Positions 42,453-52,508 of a DNA stretch of 64,000 bases are shown one piece after another. Where the stretch lies: the IMG/VR virus record IMGVR_UViG_3300028400_000004, positions 19,754 to 83,753 of that record; one strand, written 5' to 3'. Under the pieces are notes generated by a model. It did not search any database. It saw nothing but the letters and a program-made list of their open reading frames with translations, and was not told the origin of the DNA. This stretch comes from a virus. Both the position numbers and the translations under genes were made by a program. Numbering within the stretch: the first letter of the stretch is position 1; the number at the start of each line of letters is the position of its first letter.

Positions 42453-43447
42453 TGGATGCTAGGATTTTAAAGTCTGTGGTAGAGTTTAATAAAAAATTGA
42501 ATCCTTATGGGTTTGAAGTAAACAATGGTATTAAGTTTTGTAATGATAGGATAGAAAATATAGGTAATAATTACTTTTTTATTTATAATACAGATTGTAA
42601 TGTAAATGGTTCTATTAACTCTTCAAAACTAGACAAGTTTTTACGAAGTATTAAATCAAAGGAAGTTTCAATTGAACAGAAAGAAGATTCCTTGTTATTT
42701 AATTCCGGTCGTGTTGGTTTACAGATTGGTAAGTTTCCCACTATTGATTATGATGGCAGCATTGGTGGTGATTTATTATGTACTTTTACTAAAAAAGAAA
42801 GAAAACATTTAGAATTATTACTATCTATTATATCAAAGGATAAGGCAATAAACCCTTCTTTTTCTGGCATTACCATTACAAGCAATAACGGAAACTTATC
42901 ATTATACACTACGGATGCTATAAGGCTTGCAAGATATATAAAGGATGGGGTTTCTTTAGATATTGAACTGGTTATTTCCAAGTTCTTTTTTGAGGCGTTG
43001 ATTTACTCGTTACGAGTATTTGATTATATAGATATTTTGTGGAATGACGGATTAATTATAGCTAAGAATGACGGTGTTATTTTTGGAACTTCCGCTATGG
43101 CGGTAGATATTTTTGATTTTGATGAGCATTTTAGTTCCTTTGAATCTTATGTAGATGTAGTATTAGATGATAACAATAAAGATGTCATATCTACCATTTC
43201 TAAGTATTCAAACGGAGTTTTACATTTTATAGCGAATGATGTTTTAACTGTAGCTTCACATAATGATACGAATCCAACAGATATAATGACCGGAGAATGT
43301 AGTGCTATTGTAAATGACCCTTATAGTAAAGTTTTTAATTTACAGGGGATAGTAAAATATTTAGATTTATTTAATAATTTGATCTTGTCTGATCATTTAA
43401 TTCTAGATAGTGATAACTTAACTGTACTATTGACTGAACAAGAATAA
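42449..43447 (+). CDS. sliding clamp, DnaN-like
   Basis: This 332-residue protein contains FSGITITSNNGNLSLYTTDA followed by IRLARYI, which matches the diagnostic strand-turn of bacterial beta clamps (L-x-x-T-D-x-x-R-L-A). Predicted three-domain size and position before the polymerase and clamp loader fit. It would tether the polymerase to DNA. Overall similarity is low, as usual for phage clamps. Confidence 0.78.
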   Translation: MMDARILKSVVEFNKKLNPYGFEVNNGIKFCNDRIENIGNNYFFIYNTDCNVNGSINSSKLDKFLRSIKSKEVSIEQKEDSLLFNSGRVGLQIGKFPTIDYDGSIGGDLLCTFTKKERKHLELLLSIISKDKAINPSFSGITITSNNGNLSLYTTDAIRLARYIKDGVSLDIELVISKFFFEALIYSLRVFDYIDILWNDGLIIAKNDGVIFGTSAMAVDIFDFDEHFSSFESYVDVVLDDNNKDVISTISKYSNGVLHFIANDVLTVASHNDTNPTDIMTGECSAIVNDPYSKVFNLQGIVKYLDLFNNLILSDHLILDSDNLTVLLTEQE

Positions 43448-46038
43448 TGGCATTTTTACTTAAAAAGAAATCAAAAAACAGCCACACTAATAAGTTTTTT
43501 AATGATATAGTATCCAAAGGGTGTGCTTATTGTCCATTGAGTGTTGAGGAGGATCATAGATTTGATCCCATAGGGACAGACAGACCATTGTTTTATGTTG
43601 TTATGGATAAGCCAGTTGAACAAGATTACAGGCTTAAAAAATCTTATGGATCATTCCTTGGAAGAAAAGTAATAAAAGTAATAGCAGATGCCTTTACTGC
43701 ATATAAAAAAGAAATTGTTTCTTCTTCTGATGTTTTGTCTTATGTACGGTTTGGATATTTATTAAGGACTTTTACAAAAAATAAAAAATTAGATTCAAGT
43801 TATGCTTTTTGTATTAATAAATTTATAGAAGACGTTAGACAAACAGACCCAAGGTTTATAGTTGTTTTTGGAGCAGGTGCTTTAGGCCGGATAGCCAACA
43901 TAACGAATATAAGAAATATTAGGGGAAAACCTTTTCCTTATCATATAGGTGGTAAAACACGTTGGGTCATTGGGTTTGATGATCCATATAAAATGTTAGA
44001 TGATAATAACAACTATTGGGGAAAGACTTTTTCTGGACAGTTGGTTCGTTCTTTTGATTTTGGAACTCCACCTGACATAGATAAATACAAAAAAATAGAA
44101 TCAAAGAAAGTCCTTCCTGGTGAATATGTAACTGTTACGCATGAGCAAGATTTTGAAAAAGTTATTCATTCTTTCTCCGTCTTGGAGAAGTCAAATACCG
44201 TTGGATTCGATATAGAAACTACGTCTAAGGAGACTGTGCAATCTAGGTTTTTACGTCCTTATGGTAATGGCAGTCGTATATTGAGTATTGCTTTTTCCAG
44301 CAGCAGTTTGGATTATACATTATCAATAGGCATAAATCATCCAGAATGTTATTGGAGCGAAATTTACAAAGAAAAATTGTATAAGGAAATAAAAAAGTTT
44401 TTAGAAAATAAAAACGTAAAACATATAGCACATAACCTATCTTATGAATTGGAATGGTTGAAGTATCATATAAATCTAAACTTGTTTCCTTCAGACAGGT
44501 GGGGAGATACACAGGCGCAGGCTTATGTTTTGGGAATGAAGATGGCGTCTCTGGATGACACTGTAAAAGTTTGTACAGGGGTTGATCTTAAGGCAATATC
44601 AAATATCAATGTATCCAGGCTTGTTGATACGAGCATAGAAAAGGTATTACTTTATAACGCTTTAGACTCATATTTTACTGATGTAGCACATAGCATCCAA
44701 GATAATATTATAAAAAAATCTGGATTAGATAAGGTGTATAAAGATCAGGTGTCAAGAATACCCGCTGCTGTGGGTGTTCAACACCGGGGCCTTATTATAG
44801 ACCAGAAAGAGAATGAAGAAATATCCAAATATCTTAAAGAGAAAGAGAAAGAACTAATAGATCATATAAATAGTTTTGATGAGGTTATAAAATATAAAAA
44901 TATTCATGGGGGCTTTAATCCATTATCAAATGATGATGTACTTGGTGTTTTATTGAACTTTTTTCATATAGACAAGGAATTACTCAAATATAAGGACAAG
45001 GTTAGTGTAGGAAAGGAGGTATTGGAATCTATAGATAATGATTTTTGTAAATATATTTTGGAGTTACGTTCTATAAACAAGATGTATGCTACTTATGTAA
45101 AAGAGTTAGCAGAGGGAGGGGAATATTTATTTTCTGATGGAAAGGTACATACTAATTTGCTTACGACTTTAACAGCGACAAGAAGGTTATCGTCGAAAGC
45201 ACCTAATTCTCAAAACTTCCCCAAACACAAGTATTCTTTTGTCAGGAAACAAGTTGTACCAGCTAAGGGAGAGAGTTTGCTTAGTGTTGATTATGGCCAG
45301 ATCGAGGCAAGAGTAATAGCTGCAGGATCAAGAGATAAATATTATGTAGATGCTTTATGGAATGGGTATGATGTTCATAGTGAGTGGGGCCAAAAGTTAA
45401 GGGAAATGCACCCTGCATTTGAAAGATATGCCATGAAGTTTCACGATAATGTCTCACCAGAGAAGGCTATGCGACAAGAGGCGAAAAATAAGCTGGTGTT
45501 TCCTTTATTTTTTGGCGCAAAGCTGCATAGTGTTTCCGCAGCTTTGAATTACCCTCAAAATAAAATGGAACGTATCATAGATGATTTTTGGAATACTTTT
45601 TCTGGAGTAAAGACTTATCAAGACAAAGTAATTAAACAATATAATGATTATTTATATGTAGAAAGTCTTACTGGGTTTAGACGTTATGCTCCAATCGAAC
45701 AAAATCAGATTATCAATTCTCCGATACAAGGTACTGCCTCTGATATAACAGTTAAGGCAATGGAGGTATTGTCTGAAATAGCCGAGAAAGAAGATTTGCC
45801 TTATTTACAACCTTGTTTGGATATACATGATGACTTAACATTTAGAATCCCTAATAATGTTTTTGATGACGCAGTTGAGTATATTTTATATATAATGGCG
45901 TATGAGGTTCTTCAGTATTTTCCATTTATGTGCGTGCCTTTGTTAGTTGAGGCTGCTAAAGGGGATAATTGGCAAGATATGAAAGATTTTATAGAACGAG
46001 ACTCTACTTATTACGGGTTTAAAAGAAATGACGATTAA
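43447..46038 (+). CDS. family A DNA polymerase with N-terminal UDG-like domain
   Basis: The protein has 863 residues. Residues about 20-210 resemble a family 4-type uracil-DNA glycosylase (GCAYCPLS, FLGRKVIKV, a later Cys in YAFCINKF, and VVFGAGALG). Exonuclease motifs follow: GFDIETT (about 254), HNLSYELEWL and YNALDSYF (about 402). Polymerase motifs are A (LLSVDYGQIEAR, about 612), B (RQEAKNKLVFPLFFGA, about 676) and C (DIHDDL, about 791). The same fusion is known from SPO1-like phage polymerases. Whether the UDG-like domain still excises uracil is unclear. Confidence 0.9.
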   Translation: MAFLLKKKSKNSHTNKFFNDIVSKGCAYCPLSVEEDHRFDPIGTDRPLFYVVMDKPVEQDYRLKKSYGSFLGRKVIKVIADAFTAYKKEIVSSSDVLSYVRFGYLLRTFTKNKKLDSSYAFCINKFIEDVRQTDPRFIVVFGAGALGRIANITNIRNIRGKPFPYHIGGKTRWVIGFDDPYKMLDDNNNYWGKTFSGQLVRSFDFGTPPDIDKYKKIESKKVLPGEYVTVTHEQDFEKVIHSFSVLEKSNTVGFDIETTSKETVQSRFLRPYGNGSRILSIAFSSSSLDYTLSIGINHPECYWSEIYKEKLYKEIKKFLENKNVKHIAHNLSYELEWLKYHINLNLFPSDRWGDTQAQAYVLGMKMASLDDTVKVCTGVDLKAISNINVSRLVDTSIEKVLLYNALDSYFTDVAHSIQDNIIKKSGLDKVYKDQVSRIPAAVGVQHRGLIIDQKENEEISKYLKEKEKELIDHINSFDEVIKYKNIHGGFNPLSNDDVLGVLLNFFHIDKELLKYKDKVSVGKEVLESIDNDFCKYILELRSINKMYATYVKELAEGGEYLFSDGKVHTNLLTTLTATRRLSSKAPNSQNFPKHKYSFVRKQVVPAKGESLLSVDYGQIEARVIAAGSRDKYYVDALWNGYDVHSEWGQKLREMHPAFERYAMKFHDNVSPEKAMRQEAKNKLVFPLFFGAKLHSVSAALNYPQNKMERIIDDFWNTFSGVKTYQDKVIKQYNDYLYVESLTGFRRYAPIEQNQIINSPIQGTASDITVKAMEVLSEIAEKEDLPYLQPCLDIHDDLTFRIPNNVFDDAVEYILYIMAYEVLQYFPFMCVPLLVEAAKGDNWQDMKDFIERDSTYYGFKRNDD

Positions 46039-46942
46039 TTTTAGGCGGCCTGCTGATTTTGACGAAGTAATAGGCCATGATGCAGTAAAAAAACAATTAA
46101 AAAGTATTATAAAAAATAATGTTACTACAAATTTCTTGTTTATAGGACCTAGTGGTGTAGGAAAGACTACATTAGCCAAGATTTTAATGAAGCATTTTGG
46201 TGTAGATAAAGGTGTTATTGAGTATAATGCTGCTAGTTTATCAGGTGTGGACAAGGTGCGGGAATTGACTTCGATGTTGAAGTCAAAGCCTTTGTTTTCT
46301 AATAAACATGGGGTTATTATCGATGAATGTCATACATTATCCAAGCAAGCATGGGATGCGCTTTTAATTGATTTAGAACAATTGGATAATGTTGTTTGGG
46401 TATTTTGCACTACAGAGAATGTAAAGATACCCAATACTATTAGAACACGTTGTTTGGAAATATATTTAGACAGTTTGTCTGAAAAAGAATTATATAGGCT
46501 GGTTTACGCTTATAATATTATAGAGAAATCTAATTTAAGTAAAGAGATAATAAAGAGAATAGCATTATTGGCAAATGGAAGTGCTCGTAAGGCGTTAATG
46601 TATTTTTATTCTATTAAGGATGTTGATAGTGAAGAAGAAATAAGAAGTATTTTAAGAGTTTCTGAATATGAAGATGAGGATAATTTATATGGGTTTATTA
46701 AAGATATATTGTCTGATAAAATTGCTTTAGATGATTGTCTGGATGTTTTATTGTATAATGATATGAAGTCTATAAACAGTGAATTGTTAAAGAATATTAT
46801 TGTTAAGGTTATGTCCGCTGATAAACGTGTTCGTAGAAACGGGATTAGGCTTTTAGACGCATTGAGTACATCATACGTATATGGTATTGTGGATGATGTT
46901 AAGTTGTTTTTAATCGCATTAGGTAAGTATTATGCTAAATGA
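46028..46942 (+). CDS. clamp loader ATPase, DnaX/RFC-like
   Basis: The 304-residue AAA+ protein has Walker A GPSGVGKTT (about 39-47), Walker B IIDECHTL (about 97), a sensor/arginine-finger-like TRCLEI, and a C-terminal helical lid. It opens and loads the sliding clamp. There is only one loader gene in view, so it may form a homo-oligomer. It overlaps the polymerase gene by 11 bases. Confidence 0.85.
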   Translation: MTINFRRPADFDEVIGHDAVKKQLKSIIKNNVTTNFLFIGPSGVGKTTLAKILMKHFGVDKGVIEYNAASLSGVDKVRELTSMLKSKPLFSNKHGVIIDECHTLSKQAWDALLIDLEQLDNVVWVFCTTENVKIPNTIRTRCLEIYLDSLSEKELYRLVYAYNIIEKSNLSKEIIKRIALLANGSARKALMYFYSIKDVDSEEEIRSILRVSEYEDEDNLYGFIKDILSDKIALDDCLDVLLYNDMKSINSELLKNIIVKVMSADKRVRRNGIRLLDALSTSYVYGIVDDVKLFLIALGKYYAK

Positions 46943-47330
46943 TATTGATTATTTTAAAGATAAACTGAAGATTGATAAGAACAATTTGGATGGTTGTATT
47001 ATTGAACAGCCAGCATTGTTTCAACAAGTATCACATATTTATACACAAAAGTTGGCGGAAAGGGATTATGCTCATGAGCAGTATAAACGTGAATATGCCA
47101 AACTGTTTGTTGAGCTAAAAAATAGTGGACAAAAATTAACTGATAAACTTGTAGAAAGTATGGTTATGGTATCACCAAGTTATGAGGAAAAAAGAGATGA
47201 TTTTCTAAATAAACAAAAGGAGGTAAACGAATGGGCAGCACTTAAAGAGGCATATGCACAAAGAAATTACATGCTAAAGGAGCTTAGCAATCTTTTTTCT
47301 GCAAACTACTACACTAGAGACGCATATTGA
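46932..47330 (+). CDS. coiled-coil protein, possibly recombination mediator-like
   Basis: This 132-residue, strongly helical, charged protein (HIYTQKLAERDYAHEQYKRE, EKRDDFLNKQKEVNEWA) is predicted to be coiled-coil. It lies directly before the single-strand-binding protein and overlaps the clamp loader by 11 bases. Proteins of this size and place are common in phages and may help recombination. No motif proves it. Confidence 0.6.
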   Translation: MLNDIDYFKDKLKIDKNNLDGCIIEQPALFQQVSHIYTQKLAERDYAHEQYKREYAKLFVELKNSGQKLTDKLVESMVMVSPSYEEKRDDFLNKQKEVNEWAALKEAYAQRNYMLKELSNLFSANYYTRDAY

Positions 47331-47341
47331 GGTAAATCAAA

Positions 47342-48148
47342 GTGGCATTTCAATACAAAAAGCGCACACTAGAAGACATCAAACGTAAAGAAAGTACTGC
47401 GGGTAAGGACTTTGATCCATGGCTAAATCCGACAATTCCAGTATTTAAGCCGAAAGCTGGTTCTAACCGCGTTCGTATTTTGCCTCCAGGCTGGGATTCT
47501 ACCGATTTTGAGTACATTACTTGGCTACATTATGGGGTAGGTCCAGACGACCAGACTTATGTTTGCCCTGCTAAGGCAGGTAAGGGCAAGTGTCCTATTT
47601 GTGAGGAACGGAATCGTAACCGAGGCAGCCTTTCAAAAGAAGAAAATAGAGCTTTGGCCCCGAAACAACGTCCCCTTGTATATGTTATTGATCGTACCGA
47701 TGAAGATGCCGGTCCCAAAATTTGGCCAATGCCCATTACTGTTAGCAAGGAATTAGTACTACGTCAGCGTGACGTAGATGGCAGCATTATTTATATTGAT
47801 CATCCAGAAGAAGGTTATGATATTGAATTTGTTAGAGAAGGTGAAGGTATTGGAACCAAATACCTAGCCATTAATGTAGCAAGAAAGGCGACACCTATTT
47901 CTGTTGATGAAGATCAGATGAATGAATGGCTGAACTTTATTGTACAGAATCCTTTACCAGAACAAGTAATCGTTTATGATTACAATACTATTGCAAACGC
48001 ATTTGGCAGTTATACTTCTACAGAATCTACTAATAGTGCTACGGTAGAGACTCGGGTTGAAGAAGTGCCTGTGTTAGCACCAGAAGATGATGACGATGAT
48101 TTGGATGTTGCAGACTATATCGCTCGATTAAAGAAAGCCAAAGAATGA
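47342..48148 (+). CDS. single-stranded DNA-binding protein, gp32-like
   Basis: The 268-residue protein starts at GTG (GAGGT eight bases upstream). It has a basic N-terminus for cooperative binding, a core with a Cys cluster (YVCPAKAGKGKCPICEERN), as in gp32-type proteins, and an acidic C-terminal tail (APEDDDDDLDV) that usually recruits partners. Codon use is somewhat richer in G/C, as for abundant proteins. A terminator follows. Confidence 0.85.
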   Translation: MAFQYKKRTLEDIKRKESTAGKDFDPWLNPTIPVFKPKAGSNRVRILPPGWDSTDFEYITWLHYGVGPDDQTYVCPAKAGKGKCPICEERNRNRGSLSKEENRALAPKQRPLVYVIDRTDEDAGPKIWPMPITVSKELVLRQRDVDGSIIYIDHPEEGYDIEFVREGEGIGTKYLAINVARKATPISVDEDQMNEWLNFIVQNPLPEQVIVYDYNTIANAFGSYTSTESTNSATVETRVEEVPVLAPEDDDDDLDVADYIARLKKAKE

Positions 48149-48166
48149 TATTTAAGTAATTGATAT

Positions 48167-48214
48167 GCCCCTACATTTCTATGTTATGTACATAGAAAAT
48201 GTAGGGGCTTTTTT
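48167..48214 (+). terminator. Rho-independent terminator after the SSB gene
   Basis: A long stem (GCCCCTACATTTCTATG with CATAGAAAATGTAGGGGC, one bulged base) is followed by six T residues. It would allow high expression of the SSB gene without readthrough into the recombination genes. Confidence 0.9.
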
Positions 48215-48226
48215 GTTGGAGGTTTT

Positions 48227-48691
48227 ATGATTACGATATATACAGATGGAGCTTGTAGTGGCAATCCAGGTCCTGGAGGCTGGGCATATATTATTTTAGA
48301 TGACGAAGGAAATAAGTCGGATTTTGGGTTTGTTGAAGACACGACAAATCAGCGTATGGAGTTATACGCTGCAATAATGGCTATATTGGCCGTTGATAAA
48401 GTATCTAATATAAAAATTATAAGTGATTCTCAATACCTAGTTAAAGGTATGAATGAATGGATACATGGATGGAAACGTCGCAATTGGGTTGGAAGTAATG
48501 GTAAGGTTGTTAAAAATTTGGATTTATGGAAAAAGTTGGATGCGTTAGTTTCTGTTCATAAGAGTGTAGAATTTGAATGGGTTAAGGGACATAGTGGGCA
48601 TGAAGAAAATGATATAGTAGATAGTATGGCAAGGTTTGCTATAGAGAATGAAATGAAGAATCGTAAGAAAAGTAAGAGGCGTAAAGTATGA
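48227..48691 (+). CDS. rnhA: ribonuclease HI
   Basis: This 154-residue protein has the full RNase HI active site: Asp7 (IYTDGACSGNPGPGG), Glu45 (QRMELYAAI), Asp67 (ISDSQYLV) and Asp132 in GHSGHEENDIVDSMA. It removes RNA primers and R-loops. It starts six bases behind GGAGG, directly after a terminator, so a promoter for this operon must lie in or before that region; I could not find a convincing one. Confidence 0.95.
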   Translation: MITIYTDGACSGNPGPGGWAYIILDDEGNKSDFGFVEDTTNQRMELYAAIMAILAVDKVSNIKIISDSQYLVKGMNEWIHGWKRRNWVGSNGKVVKNLDLWKKLDALVSVHKSVEFEWVKGHSGHEENDIVDSMARFAIENEMKNRKKSKRRKV

Positions 48692-49662
48692 CTAATAATT
48701 ATTTTTTAGAACAAAATGATGTAGAGTTTTTTAGCACAGGATGTACCTTACTCGATTTAGCATTGGGAGGTGGTGTTGCAGAGAATAGAATGATGAATAT
48801 TGTAGGTAATTCTGGATCAGGAAAAACTTTGATTGCTATTGAAGCATGTACTAATTTTCTACTAAAGTATCCAGAAGGTAAGGTTTGGTATGTTGAAACT
48901 GAAGCGGCTTTTGATGAGGGATATGCAGAAGCATTAGGTATGCCTATTGATAGGGTGGATTTTCCAGAAGATATTTATACGATAGAGGATTTGTATAAAC
49001 ATATGGAAAAAACAATCGATGATTTGGGAGACAGAAAAGGGCTATATGTTGTAGATTCTTTGGATGCTATTTCAGATAAAGCTGAGCTTGAGCGTGAGAT
49101 TGATGCTGGAAGTTATGGGGCCGCTAAGGCGAAAAAGTTGTCTGAATTACTTAGAAGATTAAATGCCAGGTTGTCTAAAAATAATATGACTGTAATTATA
49201 ATTTCTCAGGTTAGGGACAACATAAATGCGACCTATGGTAAAAAGTTAACTCGTGCTGGCGGAAAAGCACTTAAATTTTATGCGTCACAAGAATTGTGGA
49301 TTAATCAAACAGGAAAAATAAAGAAAGTTTCTAAGGGTATTGAGCGTATTGTAGGAACTAAAGTAGAAGCAAAAGTTGAAAAAAATAAAGTAGGTATGCC
49401 TTTTAGGAGTGTTGACTTTGAGATTTTATTTGGTTATGGAATTGACGACTTGAAGTCTAATTTGGAATGGCTGTATAAGGCAAAGCAATTACATAGAATC
49501 GGAGAGGAATATAAAGACAAAAAGGTAGGAAATATACTTAAGTCTATTTTGAGTAATGATAATGATGAATATGCAGAGGTTGAAAATAGAATTAAAGAAG
49601 AAGTACGAAATTTATGGTTTGAAATTGAAGAATCTTTTTTAACTGATAGAAAAAAGTATTAA
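48688..49662 (+). CDS. RecA/UvsX-like recombinase
   Basis: The 324-residue protein has Walker A GNSGSGKT (about 39-46), the following VWYVETEAAFDEGYAEALG, a Walker B LYVVDSLDAISD and a later VIIISQVRDN (RecA-like L2 region), then a short C-terminal domain. It should catalyse strand exchange and help recombination-dependent replication together with the SbcCD-like pair downstream. Confidence 0.88.
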   Translation: MTNNYFLEQNDVEFFSTGCTLLDLALGGGVAENRMMNIVGNSGSGKTLIAIEACTNFLLKYPEGKVWYVETEAAFDEGYAEALGMPIDRVDFPEDIYTIEDLYKHMEKTIDDLGDRKGLYVVDSLDAISDKAELEREIDAGSYGAAKAKKLSELLRRLNARLSKNNMTVIIISQVRDNINATYGKKLTRAGGKALKFYASQELWINQTGKIKKVSKGIERIVGTKVEAKVEKNKVGMPFRSVDFEILFGYGIDDLKSNLEWLYKAKQLHRIGEEYKDKKVGNILKSILSNDNDEYAEVENRIKEEVRNLWFEIEESFLTDRKKY

Positions 49663-49663
49663 T

Positions 49664-50671
49664 ATGCTAGTTACTACAGATTTACATTTTACGGATAGAC
49701 GTTTAGACAGTTATAGGTTCAAGGTATTTGATTGGTTGCATGAATTGTTGGATGAGAAAGAAGAACCTATTTCTATTTTAGGAGATATTACAGACGCAAA
49801 GGATAATCATTCTAACAAATTGATAAACACTATTGTGGATGGACTTGTTTCATTAGCAAATAGAGTCCCTGTTTATATATTAAAAGGTAACCATGATTTT
49901 AAGGACCCAAAAGTTCCATTGTTTAGGTTCTTAAAATATATTCCTAATATTGAATTTTTTATTGAACCTGCATTAGTAGAAACTAGCTTAGGACAGTCTT
50001 GTTATCTTCCTTACGTAAAAAATCCTAGCCACGTATGGAAAAAATATAGTAGTATTATTAAAAAAGCAGATATAGTATTTACACATATAACATTTGATAG
50101 GGCTTTGCCTTCTAACGGCCCTCCGTTAGAAGGTGTTTCTATTGATTTATTACATAATATTGGTTATGATGGATATGTTTTTAGTGGAGATATACATATA
50201 CCACAACAATTAGGTAAGGTTATTTATGTAGGCAGCCCTTATCATATTCATTTTGGTGACGATAATAGGCATGATCCTAGAATAATTAGAATAAATAGAG
50301 ATCATAGTTTTACTGAATATAAATTTAATACTATAAATAAGTTAACTATAAAAGTAGAAACAGTAAACGATTTAGAAAACTTTAATATAAAAAATGGAGA
50401 TCAGATTAAGTTAATTGTAAGATACAATAAAGTTTCAGTGGAAGACCCTAAAAAGGTAGCTAACAAGATTATAAATAAAATAAAAAAAGTAGGTGGTATT
50501 ATATATTCTACGAAGTTTGAACCTTATGCTGAATTTGATAAAACTAAAATTGAGTTAAAACAAAAAACAGATATTGAAATTGTTTCTGAATTAGTTAAAG
50601 AACATAAATTAGATAAGAAGTTTTTTGAATTGGCAAAAGCGATTATAGAGGCCGGTAATGATAGAAGTTAA
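49664..50671 (+). CDS. SbcD/gp47-like nuclease subunit
   Basis: The 335-residue phosphoesterase has TDLHF (residues 5-9), LGDITD (about 40), LKGNHDF (about 75), FTHITF and SGDIHIPQ, the metal-binding set of Mre11/SbcD with GDIH in place of the usual GHxH. It forms a complex with the SbcC-like protein encoded next, resecting DNA ends for recombination. Confidence 0.88.
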   Translation: MLVTTDLHFTDRRLDSYRFKVFDWLHELLDEKEEPISILGDITDAKDNHSNKLINTIVDGLVSLANRVPVYILKGNHDFKDPKVPLFRFLKYIPNIEFFIEPALVETSLGQSCYLPYVKNPSHVWKKYSSIIKKADIVFTHITFDRALPSNGPPLEGVSIDLLHNIGYDGYVFSGDIHIPQQLGKVIYVGSPYHIHFGDDNRHDPRIIRINRDHSFTEYKFNTINKLTIKVETVNDLENFNIKNGDQIKLIVRYNKVSVEDPKKVANKIINKIKKVGGIIYSTKFEPYAEFDKTKIELKQKTDIEIVSELVKEHKLDKKFFELAKAIIEAGNDRS

Positions 50672-52508
50672 AAAATTAGTTTTATTTAATTTTAAGTCTT
50701 TCGCTGGGAAGCATACTTTAGAGTTTCCAGAAGGTATAGGCTTGAATTATGTATATGGAATTAATAATGCAGATGAGGGTTTGTATGCAAATGCTGCTGG
50801 CAAGACTACTTTGTTCGATGCCCTTACTTGGGTTTTGTATGGAAAAAGTAGTAGAGGATTGCGAGGTAAGGACGTTATTTCTTGGGGGAAAAAAGAGTGC
50901 AGTGTAGAACTTACTTTATTTATAGATAATAATGAATATGTAATTAAGCGTTCATCAAAAAGTAATACGGTTATTATTAACGATGATGAGTATGAAAATA
51001 TAAATAAGATAATTGATTTGTCATATGGCGAGTTTTTGGGTTCTGTCTTTATAGGACAATTTGCTCAGACGTTTTTAGACAAGAAGCAATCAGAGAGGGT
51101 TGAGCTTTTTTCTAATTTATTAAATATAGACAGGTGGGATATATATGCGGAGACGTGTAAGAAGTTAAAATCAATAGTTGAATATGAATATAAACAAAAA
51201 GTAATGGAATTGAATGGCAAGAAGTTGGCATTAAAAAGTCATAATCTGAGACTAGAAGAATTTTATAATAAGAAAAAGGAAGTAACTGATAAATTAGAAA
51301 AAGAGATTGAGAAGATAAAAAGTAATAAAATTAATGTTGAAAATAAATTAGAGGAAATAAAAAACTCTCTAAGTGTTGATACTGAGAATTTAAAATTATT
51401 AAACAAAGAATTAACTGAATTAAACAATGAAGTCACAAAATATACGGAAATGATTACAAAATATGAACGTACTAGGAGGGAGGCTGAAAAAAAATTAATT
51501 ATGACAAAATCATATTATGGCTATATAAACAAAGAGTATGAAAATTTCATGAAAATGGTTAATACCGGTTATTGTAGTTTATGTAAATCAGAGTTACAAG
51601 AGGATAGAATAGAAAGTCGTAAAGTAGAACTTCTTACTAAGAAAAAGGAAGCAAAAGGTATTTGGGATAGATATTATATGAATGTAAATAAATCTAATAA
51701 TTATATAAAAACTACAGAGGAGAAACTTAATAAAGTTTTAGAAAAGAAGAATGAATTAACTGCTGTTATTAATAACTTAAAAGAGGTTATTGATAAGAAA
51801 AGGAAAAAGAGAGATAAATTTAATATTATACTTCATTCCATAAACAAAGAAATTAAGATAAAAGAAGATGTTTTGCGAGAACGTTTTGGGGATGAAGAAC
51901 AATTATTGTTACAGACGAAAGAGGCTTTAGAAAAGGATATTGCAGAGTTACAGAAAGATGTGGATGACAATTACGAATTAAAAACAATATATGATTTTTG
52001 GTACGAAGCATTTTATCAAATAAAAATTAAACAAATTTATGAATCTATTGATTATTTGAATATTGAAATAGAGAACATTGTAAATCTTATGGGGTTAAAA
52101 GGCTGGGATATAAAGTTTAAGTTGAATTCTGATAAAATAAAAAGAAGGTCAAAGTATTTTGACATTTTGATTCGATCAGATAAGTCTGATAATTATGTTA
52201 AATGGGAATCTTGGAGTGGTGGTGAAACGCAACGGTTGCGATTGGCCGTAATGCTAGGATTGTTTAGTCTTATATCTATGCAACATAGAAAGGTATTTAA
52301 TATCTTAGTTTTAGATGAACCTACACACCATGTAGATAAAGAAGGTATTACTGATTTATTAAATGCTTTTAATGAATTTGCAGAACAGAATAATAAACAA
52401 ATTTGGCTTATTGATCATAATACATTAGATTATGGAGGATTTAATAATGTATTTTTAGTAGAAAAAGGCATAAATGGTTCAGAAATCAAAAAGATCACAG
52501 CTACCTAA
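50658..52508 (+). CDS. SbcC/gp46-like ATPase subunit
   Basis: The 616-residue protein has a split ABC ATPase. The N-terminal lobe has Walker A NAAGKTT (about 44-50) and FIGQFAQ. Two long coiled coils flank a zinc hook (CSLCKSELQED, about 305). The C-terminal signature WSGGETQRLRL and Walker B LVLDEPTH complete the ATPase. It is shorter than bacterial SbcC, as usual for phages. It overlaps the SbcD-like gene by 14 bases. Confidence 0.9.
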   Translation: MIEVKKLVLFNFKSFAGKHTLEFPEGIGLNYVYGINNADEGLYANAAGKTTLFDALTWVLYGKSSRGLRGKDVISWGKKECSVELTLFIDNNEYVIKRSSKSNTVIINDDEYENINKIIDLSYGEFLGSVFIGQFAQTFLDKKQSERVELFSNLLNIDRWDIYAETCKKLKSIVEYEYKQKVMELNGKKLALKSHNLRLEEFYNKKKEVTDKLEKEIEKIKSNKINVENKLEEIKNSLSVDTENLKLLNKELTELNNEVTKYTEMITKYERTRREAEKKLIMTKSYYGYINKEYENFMKMVNTGYCSLCKSELQEDRIESRKVELLTKKKEAKGIWDRYYMNVNKSNNYIKTTEEKLNKVLEKKNELTAVINNLKEVIDKKRKKRDKFNIILHSINKEIKIKEDVLRERFGDEEQLLLQTKEALEKDIAELQKDVDDNYELKTIYDFWYEAFYQIKIKQIYESIDYLNIEIENIVNLMGLKGWDIKFKLNSDKIKRRSKYFDILIRSDKSDNYVKWESWSGGETQRLRLAVMLGLFSLISMQHRKVFNILVLDEPTHHVDKEGITDLLNAFNEFAEQNNKQIWLIDHNTLDYGGFNNVFLVEKGINGSEIKKITAT

